Assembly: GCA_002118135.1 (NCBI GenBank)
Contig: BDIU01000387.1
Span: 414-46,324, forward strand
Reading direction: 5' to 3'
DNA: 45,911 nt
DNA from: Trebouxia sp. TZW2008
Taxonomy: Eukaryota; Chlorophyta; Trebouxiophyceae; Trebouxiales; Trebouxiaceae
How positions within the stretch are numbered: position 1 is the first letter of the stretch; each line of letters opens with the position of its first letter. The notes below the pieces were generated by a model. The model saw nothing but the letters and a program-made list of their open reading frames with translations. It was not told the origin of the DNA and did not search any database. Position numbers and translations under genes: made by a program. This document shows, in pieces, positions 1 through 10,348 of the stretch.

Positions 1-120
1 ATGCTTTGTTGAGAACATCAAAGACAATTAAGGTGTAGTAGTGTGTTAGTGGCGTCGCAGCACCAGCACCTCTCCTTCATGTCCCTAGCTATCCAGGTGC
101 TCTGTTGACGAACGCAGAGA

Positions 121-243
121 CAATTTATTGCATGCTTATTTTAGTTTAGGTATGATTTGCATTGATTCACTGTTGATATTGTCTGTTGACCCCCCTGTTG
201 GGTCCCAAGGACAGTAAAATCGATTGATTGATTGATTGATTGA
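121..243 (+). mobile_element. Possible 3' end of a non-LTR retrotransposon
   Basis: A non-coding stretch ends in GGTCCCAAGGACAGTAAAAT followed directly by about five GATT units (222-243). A short-repeat tail after a small hairpin (TTGG-GTC-CCAA, about 198-208) is how several LINE and SINE families end. No reverse transcriptase reading frame lies to the left inside the window, so only a 5'-truncated tail could be present. It could also be an ordinary microsatellite beside unique sequence. The start given is arbitrary; nothing recognisable was seen in 1-120. Confidence 0.3.
222..243. repeat. (GATT)n microsatellite
   Basis: Five tandem GATT units follow TAAAATC. This is the only simple tetranucleotide tract of this length near the left end and would form the tail of the suspected retroelement. 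It lies about 210 bases upstream of the CCDC39 start codon. Confidence 0.85.
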
Positions 244-455
244 GTTTTGTCTCCAAGGTGTGTCCATCATTGCTACACCATGCAAGATTTGGATTCCCAC
301 CAGGGGATGCCTGGCAGGGTTGACCCACCGTCTTTGTCGCTGTACGCGATCAAATCTGTAGTCCTTGCATACTGGTTGTGCTGGAGATGTCTTGTCAATC
401 TATGCTGCGTTTGCATTGAGCCTAGGGCGCAGACTGCCTGCGAGCAGTGCCAAGC

Positions 456-3400
456 ATGGAGGCAGAGTATGACTATGCGTCTGCACAAGAGGACTGGGCG
501 TCGCACCTGCCATCCTTTGCAAACAAAGCTAACAAAGAGCTTGATGCGTACATCAAGCGTGTGCGTCAAGAGTTGGAATACACCGATGTGTCGCTGGAGG
601 ACAACGAGGACCGCATCAAGGTCATGGCTGAGCACTTGGCGAACGTACAAGCTGAGCTGAAGTACACACAAAGCAGATACAATGCCAAGACCAATGAAGT
701 ACAGACTGAAGGTCATCTGAAGCAGCTGAGCAAGCGTCAAGCAGTAAGTGCCGCAGACACGGTTGCAGACTGCCTGCATAGTGCAGCACTCAGCGCTTTG
801 TGACGACGCATACAATGCAGCCTGCCTCCTTTGCACTGCAAACGTATAGAAAAACAGCAAGTCAATGCGTGACCACAAAGCAAGCATGCACATTTCAATT
901 CAGCACTGAGTCTGCAGGGCCGCCTTGAGAAAGAGCTTGCAGCAAACAGAGCCGCACAGCTTCAGCTAGCAGACAAGCTGGACCAGCTGCATACAGATCT
1001 GTACAGGGGCAAAGAGAAGATGGACCAGTTCAAGCTGGTCATGAACTGGAACCAGGAGGAATTTGCTCAGTGGGCCCTGGCAGCCAAACAGAAAGAGGAG
1101 GACAACATGGCTCTGGAGCAGTACCAGCGTCAGGATGAAGTCAAGATCCGGGACGTGACCCTGCAGTTGGAGAAGCTGTCTACTGAGAGCCTGAAGAGGC
1201 GGCGTGACTTAGCCGCTGAAGTGACAGAGACTCAAGCAGCTCAGATTGAGCTGAACAAGACTGCTCAGGACTTCAGGCAGCTGCATACTGAGAGGCAGGA
1301 TCTGGTACAGCAGTGGGACACAGCAGTTGCAGCAATGCACAGGAGGTATGCCTGCATGCACATCTGGCTGCAGTCCTGTGCCTTCTGGCCACATACACAC
1401 ACATCACAGCAGCCCCAGCTTCTGAGCTTGCTGTAAAAGGCAGCTTGTTTGGAGCAATCTTCTGCCTTCAGACGGCGTATACTGCGTCGGCCGTCAGTAG
1501 GTCTAGGTGCTGACAGCCATCGGACGTCTTCAGCAGCTCAGCTGATTATGCAGCAATGAGTTCAGGCAACCTTGCAGCATTTTTGGAAAGATGCACGAGA
1601 GCCATGCTAATCAAGCAGCAGCAGCAGCATAACCCAGAAGTAGCTGGGGCTGATGCCCGCGCTTGCAGCACATTATACAGCTATGCTGTGACAGCGCCAC
1701 CCGGCTATTCAATGCAGCACAGCACAGATTGTTGCAGATTGCGTGTGTTGTCTTGCATGACTGCCAGGTCAGCATGTGCTGCAGCTACTTAGCCCCACCT
1801 CAAGCAGAAAGGCTCACTGCTTGCATCTCAAGCCCTCAGCCAGCCATAGATGCAAGGGCTGTGACTAGCACCTACAGATCTGCCTTCGCTAAGCAATGTA
1901 TGCCTGAGCAATCCTGCACAAAGCTTGATCACTTGATCAACGTCATTCATACAGGGATGAGACCATGGATCACAGACATGCAGCTTGTTGCAGACATCCG
2001 TGAAAGCCAATGCCATGCTCATGAAACAGTTGAAGTGCTCATGCAGGGAACCATGCAGTTCATGCAATGAAGTTCATGCAGTTCAGTTCGTTGATAATTG
2101 AAGTGTGCATGCAGGGATGCTGCAATTTAGCTGGCCACAGAGATGTTTGCCACCAAGAAAGCTGAGCCAAGTAGTTGCGCAGTGCATAAGACTCTCAGGC
2201 CTGGTTCTTGGACAACAAACAGGCAAACAACAGCAAGATTGAGGTGCGCATTGAGCACATGGAGTGCTGAGTCCACAAACTGAAAGAAGTGTTCATGCAG
2301 GGATGCTGCAATTCAGCTGGCCACAGAGATGTTTGCCACCAAGAAAGCTGAGCTAAGGCAGTTGCGCAGCGCACTGGATTCTCAGGCCCGGTTCTTGGAC
2401 AATGAACAGGCCAACAACAGCGAGATTGAAGCGCGCATTGAGCACATGGAGCGCCAGGTTCACAAGCTGAAGGATGCCTTTGCTGCTGAGCAGCATGCCT
2501 TGAGCGAGGCGGCTGATGAGGTTGAGATCATGAGGCACACCCTCAGCAGGACTGGTGGGGAGCTCGCTGCAGAATTGGAAACCAACGAGCATGCTAGGTA
2601 CGCACAACACCCTGTCGAGGCCAATTTTTACATCACATGACCTCAAGACGCCTTCCTCTTCCCCTGCCCCCCAGACCATCCTTCCCCATACTGCCTACAC
2701 ACTGCCCTCATCCTATTGAAGTCTCTATATAACTTTGTAGTTACATACCTGCAGCTGTATCGCCTACAGCAACAGAGTGAGACACACCTGTTACCTGCCT
2801 CGCGTTCGCTCGGGCACAGGTGTCAAATCAACCAAGCAATTACACTTGCAGGCTCAGTGCAATGGGCACATCGTTCAGCGTCAAATGAGAGGCCACTGGC
2901 ACAGTGTGGAATCAGCATCTATAATTGCATGTGTTACACAAGAATGTGACATTTGCAGATCAGGGATAGAGGCAAAGCGTAATCTGCTAGAGAGCCTGCA
3001 GAAGAGGTGCAATGCGGCTCAAGCCAAGCTGGATGGGGAGTGCAATCATCTAGGCAGTCTAGAGGCTAAGACCAAAGAGCTAGAAAATATACGCAAGGTA
3101 TGACTAGGGTTTCTCATTATGCACTGTGTGAAAACATGCCTGGCTGTTCCTGAAACACTGGCCCGCATCGTGACGCTTGAAGATGTAGACTTCTTATCCT
3201 CATTCTTGCTGTTTACAGCAGCTGTATTACCTGTTTGAGGTCCAATGGTGTGGCGTGCTTGGCAGGTCCATGCTTGCGATGCTCAGCTTGAGCATCACAA
3301 GCATGGCGCTGTGCTCCCTGCAGAGTGCATTGCAGCTTCAGGTTGCAAGCGTGCAGCAGCCTTTATGCTGTCAAACATATGAGCTGCTCCATCAAGAAAG

Positions 3401-6400
3401 CCAGAGCTGAAGATCAGCTTGGCACAGGCGTCGTAAGGATCATGCTGACTGTGTTTCAGATGTTTGACATTATCTGCGTGGTGCAGCTTGAGGCAGGCCA
3501 TCCTGGCGACAGTATCCAAGCAATTTTGTTCTTTTCTCAGCACAGGCAACGTGGGCATCATGCTGACTTTGTCTTGCACGCTTCACGTATCTAACTGCAG
3601 CCCTGTGGTGCAGGTTGAAGCAGGCCGGCTGGCGGCAGTGTCTAAGCAGTTGAAGGCTCTAAAGGCAGAGCAATTCAAGAAGGGGCAGCATTTGTTCAGC
3701 CTGAAGGTGCAGGAGCAGGACCTCACCAGCGATATCAACGGCAGCAGTGCACAGAACAGAAACCTGGGCCACAAGCTCAAGAAGCTGGATGAGAAAGTGA
3801 GCTTCTGTCTGTTGCCTTGCAGCAGTGTTAAGTAATGCAAACTTCTCATGAGCCTGTCAGACCAGCAGTCACAGAAAGCAATTCTGTCTAGCTGACAGAC
3901 GAAGGAGCAACTAACACAAGCTGCTGAGAGATGCAGCTGACATATAACAGCATATCAAGTCACATCACGTCGTACAGCACTAGTGCCGCCATGACTCATA
4001 TGCTCCATTTTGCTAGGTTCATGTTGTTTTCCTAAATGAATGGCCACTGAGACAGCAGACAACACTTTTGCAAGAGCACAGAAAGAGAGTCTGCAGCATG
4101 CCATGTTCATAGCAAGCAACGTGATGTGTGCTTGCCAGCGGTGATACAGCAGGAGATGCTGTACAATGTGGACTGCCGGCTACAGACAATGGAGCGTCAG
4201 GTGGCAAGGGCAGCTGCTGTACATACTGATGCGGAGACCAAGCACCTCAGCGCCAAGATGTGACGCATGCCATCTCACACTATGCTCAAAGGTGCAACAT
4301 GTCCTTGCAGGTGGTGACACAGCAGGAGATGCTGTACAATGTGGACTACAGGCTTCAGATGATGGAACGCCAGGTGGCAAGGGCAGCTGGTGTACGCACT
4401 GATGAGGAAACCAAACACCTCAATGCCAAGATTGCCAAGCTGACCGAGGTCCTGGACGGCGCCAACGCTGAGCATGCCATGCTGCTGGCCCAAGTCAAAA
4501 AGGCTGAGGAGGATCTGAGTGAGTGCTGGTGGCTCTGCATGTGCATGTCAGCTTCTAGACAACAAAAGCGCTCCTGTCAGCTAATGCTTGCCTGCTTATA
4601 CAGAAGATTTCTGGCAGCTGCGATGATCACATGTCACAGCAATGTACTGTTGATGGCATGCTGGGGAAATGCGTTCTGCACAAACGCTGTCTGATGCAAA
4701 TGAGGCTCATAATTGTTGGTCATACCGTTGCATACCAGTGTGTTGCCCACAACTTTTTCTGCACATGCATGCATACCAGTACGCAGCCTGAGTGGTGTAG
4801 CTTTTGTGAGCCATGAGGTGGGCCAGACATACCTAGCACCTGTGCTAGCATATGTTATCATCATCATCACCATTTGCATCAACATTTGTAGTGCTGCAGG
4901 TCATGGGCGAGCCCATGCAGCTGAGCAGCGCAAGGAGCGGGAGTCTCTGGAGGAGCTATTGTCAATAAGTGATTGTGTTAGTGTTGATTGTGGTTATGAT
5001 TGCTGTGACTATGATGTGCAGTACTATTTGTTTTCTTTCTGCAGGCCACGGGCGTGCGCATGCAGCTGAGCAGCGCAAGGAGCGTGAGTCTCTGGAGGAG
5101 ATCATCCACTCCATCCAGCTAGAGTCAGAGCTCACCTCCAGAGCACTCAAGCAGAGCGTTGCGGTCAGTCTGGCATGTGATTGTAAACAGTTGCAGGGCC
5201 AAACTGCTGTCGCTGCAACCTTTCTGGAGAGTGTGTGCATGCGCTGTGCTTTGCTGACAGGCACAAGCACATGCATCTTGCAGGAGACGTCTGATCAGCA
5301 TTGTATTTCTCACGCGCTGTGCTGGCTGTTGATCATGTGCATGTGTTAGTACATTGATTGAGAACAGGGCAGCATATATCAGCACATCTGATGTGCATAG
5401 TATACAGCGCTCCATTGGGCATAGCTGTGAGATCTGCTTGGTATCCAAGAAATATCATGCGTACAGGCAGAAAATCATATACTAGGGCTCTGAGAGCTGC
5501 TTGACTGCATTGTCTTGGTTGGCACTGCTACTCATACAGGCTCCTATCATGACGCCTACTGGAGCTCACTGTTTCTTTTATGTCTTCTCTTTTCTTCCAA
5601 CCCTTCTCACTTGCAGGCAAAGGAGGAGCACATGGTAAAGCGAGATGTGTTGGCGCTGGAGGCAAGGCGCCTGAAGGGCAGCCTGATGGTCTTTCTTTTC
5701 TGTTCTTTCTTTGTTTCCCTTGATCTGATGCTCTTTCTTTCGACCCTCCTCTATTCATTCCCTTCTTTACAAGTCGTTTGTGTTGCAGGCAAAGGAGGAG
5801 CATATGGTGGAGCGTGATGTGTTGGCCCTGGAGGCAAGGCGCCTGAAGGGCAGCCTGGTCGCCGCTGGGCAGGAGCTGGCAGGTCTAGAGAACCGCAAGG
5901 CCCAGCTGCGCTTCAGCATGGAAGAGCGCAAGCAAGAGATTCAGGTCAGGCTGTGGTTTGCGCCTGCTGTGCATGCTTTGCTGTCATTTCAAGCAAGAGT
6001 GTTTGGTCAGGCTCAGATCTGTCTCTGCTGTGCGTGCTCAGTCAATTTGAGCAAGCAATTCAGGTCAAGCCATGGAAATGGCCTGCTTTGCATATTGGCA
6101 ATCTATAGAGTTCAGCTGCTCTTCAGCATGGAGGAGTGCAGGCAGGAGATCTAGTTCAGGCTCAGGGCTGAGCCTGCTGTGCGTGCTTTGCACGTTGTGC
6201 TGTACTCTGTCAATGTCAGCAAGACCCCTAGGTCAGGCTATAGGCTATGCCTTCTGTGCCTGCTTTGCTATCAGTTCAAGCAAGAGATCTAGGTTGGGTT
6301 GTATGCTAGCCTGCGCTATCAGTACAAGCAAGACTTTCTGGTGAGATGCTGCATCTGTTTGTATAATACAAGCAACAAGCCAACATATGCTGTATGTGAC

Positions 6401-9400
6401 AGATGCACAAGGAGACACTGCAAGCGGAGCTGAAGATGGTGCGAGAAGATTTGCACCGAGTGACCCTGGAGCTGACAGAGCGCCAGCAGCGCGTGCAGAA
6501 GCTCCATGCCAAGCATGACGTCATGGTCAGCCGCAATGCCACGCCTGATGGAGAAATCCACACACAGGTACAGCCTTAGTCTTTTTGTAAGAAAAGCTGT
6601 CGTAGTGCATCATTTGGGCAATGTTGTGATTGTGTGGAAAAGCTGCATGCTTAGCATGATGTCATGGCCAGCTGCAATGTCACACCTGATGGCAAAAGTC
6701 ACGCACAGAAAAGGAGCCTTTGTTGTCGTCAATGACATCACAATCAGCATTACCTTTATCAGCGTCATGATTATGCTCATATTTGTCAATTTTGCTGTCA
6801 TCATTACTGATGTTAAATGAATGTCATCACAGTAATCATTAATACTGTGGGCATGGTTGTTATCAGGTGTATGAGTGTTGGTGTGATCATGCAGGCGTAC
6901 TATGTGATCAAGGCAGCTCAGGAGAGGGAGGAGCTGCAGCGGGAAGGGGACATACTAGATGGTCGCATCCAGACTGCTGAGAGGGAGGTGAAGGGCCTGG
7001 AAGCCACTCTCGCCAAACTTAACCTTGTCAACAATGACATGGGCAGAAGCTTCAGGTTAGTCACGCACCTCTTTCCCCAAAGCCATGCTAAGGAATGTTT
7101 CACTGTTGCATGCACATCTTGTAACATTGTCCCAGATTGACAGCCTAAATCAGGACATCTGTAAGTAGCAGTGTCTGTCATGACTCTCAGCTTTGCACAT
7201 AAGCTATGAGGTGAACGTGTCAAGGACACACATGGCATGTGATTGCCTGATAAAGGCAGTTGCATGCCATGATCACAGCATATCTTGACTACGCAAGAAG
7301 TCTTGCACTGTACAGGCTGGCAGACAACAGGGCTAGCCACCCCAAAAGGGTTACTTCCTGCTGATTGCTGCTCCAGAGACAGCAGTTGCATGCTGCTTTC
7401 CCTCACAGGGCTCCTGTCATGGCTCCTGATGGCATTGAGTTCTTTTATGCTGTTGCATCTACAGGCGGGTGGACAGCAGTGAGGCGCATGCAGAGAGGCA
7501 AGTGCTGCGGGAGCAGCTAGACCGCGCCTACGACACCCTCAGGCTCAAGCGCACTGAGGAGCGCAATATGGTCCAAGATATTGCCCAGGTCATTGAACAC
7601 TTAGCCACATGCATGTACACAATCCAAGCACATGCATTTGTGTGACATGTACAGAATGCTATCCCAGTTTCTTGTTTATCCCTGCATTAGCAATCAGTGA
7701 CCTGCATCGGCAGTGGCATCTTCAGCTGTCGCATTCCAGCTGCTTACTGCTTACTGCTACTGATTGCTGCTTGGCAGCCCAAGCTACAGCATTATCTGGG
7801 TCTGCCATTGGTGCATTGCCTGGATAGCTTTCTGGCTGGCCAGCTGCCTCACTATGATTCCCTGCACCCTTGTGTCTGGCTGCGTGTCTGCAAATTTAAT
7901 GTGGACTGGCGCATAAAAAAGTCATCTGTGCTGCAATGTCACGCATTCACATACTCATGCAGGCGGAAGCGCGGCTTGAGGGTTTGAACCAGGAGGAGGG
8001 CCAGATGCAGGCTTCCCTGCAGGCTCTAGCCAAGCAAAAGGTGTCAAAGTTGCCCCTTGCAGCATTGGGATTTTGCCTGTGTCCAAGCATACATGTGTAC
8101 AACTGCCTGTCTTTAAGCACACCTTGGTTGTCTTTTAGCTCACAAATCATTTCTGCCTGGTTCAGCTGGTTAGGCATGCTTGCTTGTGATGTGCATGTTG
8201 GCTCAGTGAGCACGTGAGCCCACACATTTGCGCTATCATGGCAATCGCAGCTGCTAAGCTCCTGCTGCATCAGCTCTTCAGTACACACCTGCTCACAGAT
8301 AGACAGAGCATCAGGCACTTTTAGCTGTGGCTCTGTCTGGTGCCATGAAGATTAAGTTGACACCTCGCAGACCAACACCAGCAAGCCCTTGCATCACTCT
8401 TTGCTCTGCTCAATTCAGCTGTCCTTAAGGTCAAACACGGCAGCAGACAGTCACGATTTTGCCTGTTGCTGGCAGCTTAGCAGCATGAGCTGTGAGCCTG
8501 GCAGTTGCAAAGCGCATGACAGGAGGCATCAAGGCAGTTGCAATGTTGTGTGTGCAGGACAGCGTGGAGGTGCAGGTTGAGGGGCAGCGCCAGAAGCAGG
8601 CAAGAGCCACCAAGCGCCTCGAGAAAGCACAGCGGGAGCTCAGGTACCCACACTGCCAATGGCTGACACCATGACACGCGCTTCTTGCTTTAGCCAACAG
8701 CACACCTTTGCTGACTTTGCATGCTCATGACAGCTGCATCTGTCAAGGTGACTTGAGCTGCTTGGTGTTTTCCTTTGACAGCTGTGGCAATGGTCTTTCG
8801 CTCAATGCCTGTGTATGTGGAGCATAGAGCCGGCAGTATTTGGTCACATGACTGCTTCGTATTTTGATGCAGACATCACAGCTGACTGTTGCCAGATGCT
8901 TACAGCCCAGTCATTGTCGGGAAGAATGTCACTCTCGGACGCACATACTCTGGGCTGTGCACTGACTGTGCCATGTATGTTCCTCATGTCATGCATGTCC
9001 TGATGCACTCTGCAGGGCAAAGGCGTCTGAGTCAAGCACGGCAGGAGCCCTGCCCGCTGAGAAGGATATTCAGCTGGTGGCTTTGCAAGACTGCAATGCT
9101 CAGATGCTGCAGGTAAGCATTGTCGACATATTTGTATGACTGCCACCACCCAATGCTACTGTTCAGTTGATGTCTGTTCACTCACTTTGTCAGAACCTTT
9201 TTGTATCAGTGTGGCTCAAGCTTGCAAGTAACCATTGTTGCTGTGAGCATGAGAGTATTGCTTGTCAGCTAACTTGTGAAGTAGCTATAGCCAGACACTT
9301 GCCTTTCTTCTGTGCCACAAAGTCTAGCCTGTCCACAAAGTTCATGATCCGAAGCAAGATTTGCCAAAACACCTTGACAGTCAAGCTTTGAGGAAGTCAA

Positions 9401-9671
9401 TAAAATCAGGCATTACCTATTCCCACAAGCTTCATACAGTTTGGTGCCTTGTCTGCAGGATTTGGCAGCCTTTGCAGCAGAAAATGCCCAGTCCCAAATC
9501 GCAGAACAGCTGCAGGCCGCAGGTGTAATCTTGCCTAGCAATAGCCTTGTCAGTGCACGGTCCACAAGCAGTGTGTCTAGTAGCAGGTCCGGCAGCTTGT
9601 CTTCCCTTAGCTCTTCAAGAAGAGTTTCGGGCCAGCACAGCATGCGATTGTCCACAGGCAGGATAGGATGA
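456..9671 (+). CDS. CCDC39: CCDC39/FAP59, axonemal 96-nm ruler coiled-coil protein
   Basis: Exons by eye: 456-743, 918-1345, 2301-2597, 2959-3097, 3614-3796, 4311-4518, 5045-5163, 5789-5944, 6403-6567, 6895-7055, 7465-7588, 7963-8040, 8558-8643, 9016-9112, 9459-9671. Phase is continuous throughout and gives about 913 residues, against 941 in human CCDC39. Nearly all of it is coiled coil. Signature stretches match the family along the whole length: [47 protein letters not shown], a C-terminal LQAAGVILP and a Ser/Arg-rich tail. In motile cilia CCDC39 and CCDC40 form the 96-nm ruler that positions inner dynein arms and radial spokes, so the organism probably has a flagellated stage. The start chosen is the first ATG before the conserved N-terminus. 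Introns 2, 4, 5, 6, 7, 8 and 9 contain decayed copies of adjacent exon edges. Confidence 0.95.
2103..2288 (+). pseudogene. Decayed tandem copy of CCDC39 exon 3
   Basis: This segment repeats, at a period of about 186 bases, the acceptor and first ~175 bases of exon 3 (2301 onward). The copy would start at 2115 after GCATGCAG. In the frame of the real exon it has a TAG after four codons and a TGA near 2268-2270, so it cannot code. The real exon is the downstream copy, which is open and joins in phase. Confidence 0.9.
3475..3536 (+). repeat. Decayed copy of CCDC39 exon 5 acceptor edge
   Basis: GTGGTGCAGCTTGAGGCAGG resembles the true acceptor region GTGGTGCAGGTTGAAGCAGG at 3605-3624, and similarity continues for about 40 bases of exon. 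The offset is about 127 bases. A weaker third trace may lie near 3265-3300. Confidence 0.6.
4139..4260 (+). pseudogene. Tandem copy of CCDC39 exon 6 start, open for about 40 codons
   Basis: The segment repeats the first ~120 bases of exon 6 (4311 onward) at a 173-base offset. Both hold [18 protein letters not shown] and ETKHL. The copy stays in frame until a TGA at 4260-4262. Its acceptor is shifted (CCAGCGGTGATA instead of TGCAGGTGGTGACA). The downstream copy is taken as real because it continues into the conserved remainder of the exon. Confidence 0.85.
4892..4957 (+). repeat. Partial copy of CCDC39 exon 7 acceptor edge
   Basis: CTGCAGGTCATGGGCG followed by GCAGCTGAGCAGCGCAAGGA repeats the start of exon 7 (5045) at a 145-base offset. 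Similarity covers about 57 exon bases, up to the codons for SLEE, then stops. The copy has an acceptor but no matching donor. Confidence 0.85.
5609..5690 (+). repeat. Partial copy of CCDC39 exon 8 acceptor edge
   Basis: After a pyrimidine-rich tract and TTGCAG at 5616, the sequence repeats the first ~72 bases of exon 8 (5789) at a 172-base offset, coding [19 protein letters not shown] in the same frame. Similarity ends at GGGCAGCCTGATGG. Differences from the real exon are few and mostly synonymous, so this copy looks recent. Confidence 0.88.
5985..6335 (+). repeat. Cluster of degenerate copies of CCDC39 exon 8 donor edge
   Basis: The exon 8 end (CAGCTGCGCTTCAGCATGG through CAAGAGATTCAG then GTCAGG) is echoed clearly at 6113-6160, where the copy ends in TAG. 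Shorter echoes of CAAGCAAGAG...TCAGGC...TGCTGTGCGTGC recur near 5990, 6050, 6275 and 6325. The segment is intron 8 and has no other recognisable content. Confidence 0.65.
6634..6715 (+). pseudogene. Decayed copy of CCDC39 exon 9 3' end
   Basis: The last ~78 bases of exon 9 are repeated about 140 bases downstream. The copy has a TAG in the frame of the parent (CAT GCT TAG CAT) and its junction reads CACAG followed by AAAA instead of GT, so the donor is lost. Confidence 0.85.
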
Positions 9672-10348
9672 ACATGTGCCAGTATGTTTGCAAGGCATGT
9701 GGCTGGTGGCTCTGGCAGCAATTAGTGTTTGACTTGTTTTTTGTGTGTGGTTTGTTCAGACCTGCAGAAATGTAATTACAATTGATTGAACAGTTTGCTC
9801 TGCATATGGCAGCAATTAGAGAAGTCAGCCTTGCGACAGCTTGATGACAAAACTTTCAAATGCTGTGCTTCTCAGGGAGCTTGCTCGCATGCATGACATG
9901 CAGCAATGCCTTGGGCTCAGATTTAGGTGCCGGTGCAAGCTCATAATTCACAGTCGTGTCAGAATTGTGTTTGAACGCATGCCAAGCACATGCTTGGCCA
10001 AGTCAACAACAGCAAGCACTGATGCTCTTCTGCCATGCTGCTTGGCCAGCTGCAGAGCTGGTGCTGACCAAGTTGCAATTCACCTAGGCTTCTGTCCAGC
10101 TTGCAGCAAGCAGCTTGGTCCCCGGGGCTTTCTGTGCATCTGTGTTTGACAACTGTGCTTGGCTTTGGCATCATATAGCCGCTTCAGGCTGCACCTGCAT
10201 CAGACACAGTATCAAGCTTTGCCAATTGATGCATGCTACACACGCACACATGCGTGCGTCCACTCATCAAGAAAAGCATAGCCTGGCATCAACACCTTGA
10301 CCTGCTCAAAAGCAAAGCAGTGGACACAAAACGCATGATCGGACACAG
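9672..10348. other. Convergent intergenic region between CCDC39 and VIM
   Basis: The 677 bases hold the two 3' ends. The only clear element is the TGTAATTACA palindrome at 9771-9780. No conserved coding segment was found on either strand. Confidence 0.6.
9771..9780. terminator. Palindromic TGTAA poly(A) signal, readable on both strands
   Basis: TGTAATTACA contains TGTAA on each strand. TGTAA is the usual poly(A) signal in chlorophyte algae. It lies 100 bases after the CCDC39 stop and about 570 bases after the VIM stop on the other strand. Use for CCDC39 is likely; use for VIM is inference. Confidence 0.6.

Noticed and set aside
4166..4402. Plus-strand open frame across the exon 6 duplicate as a separate gene
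   Set aside because: It is another frame through the tandem copies of CCDC39 exon 6 and has no conserved content.
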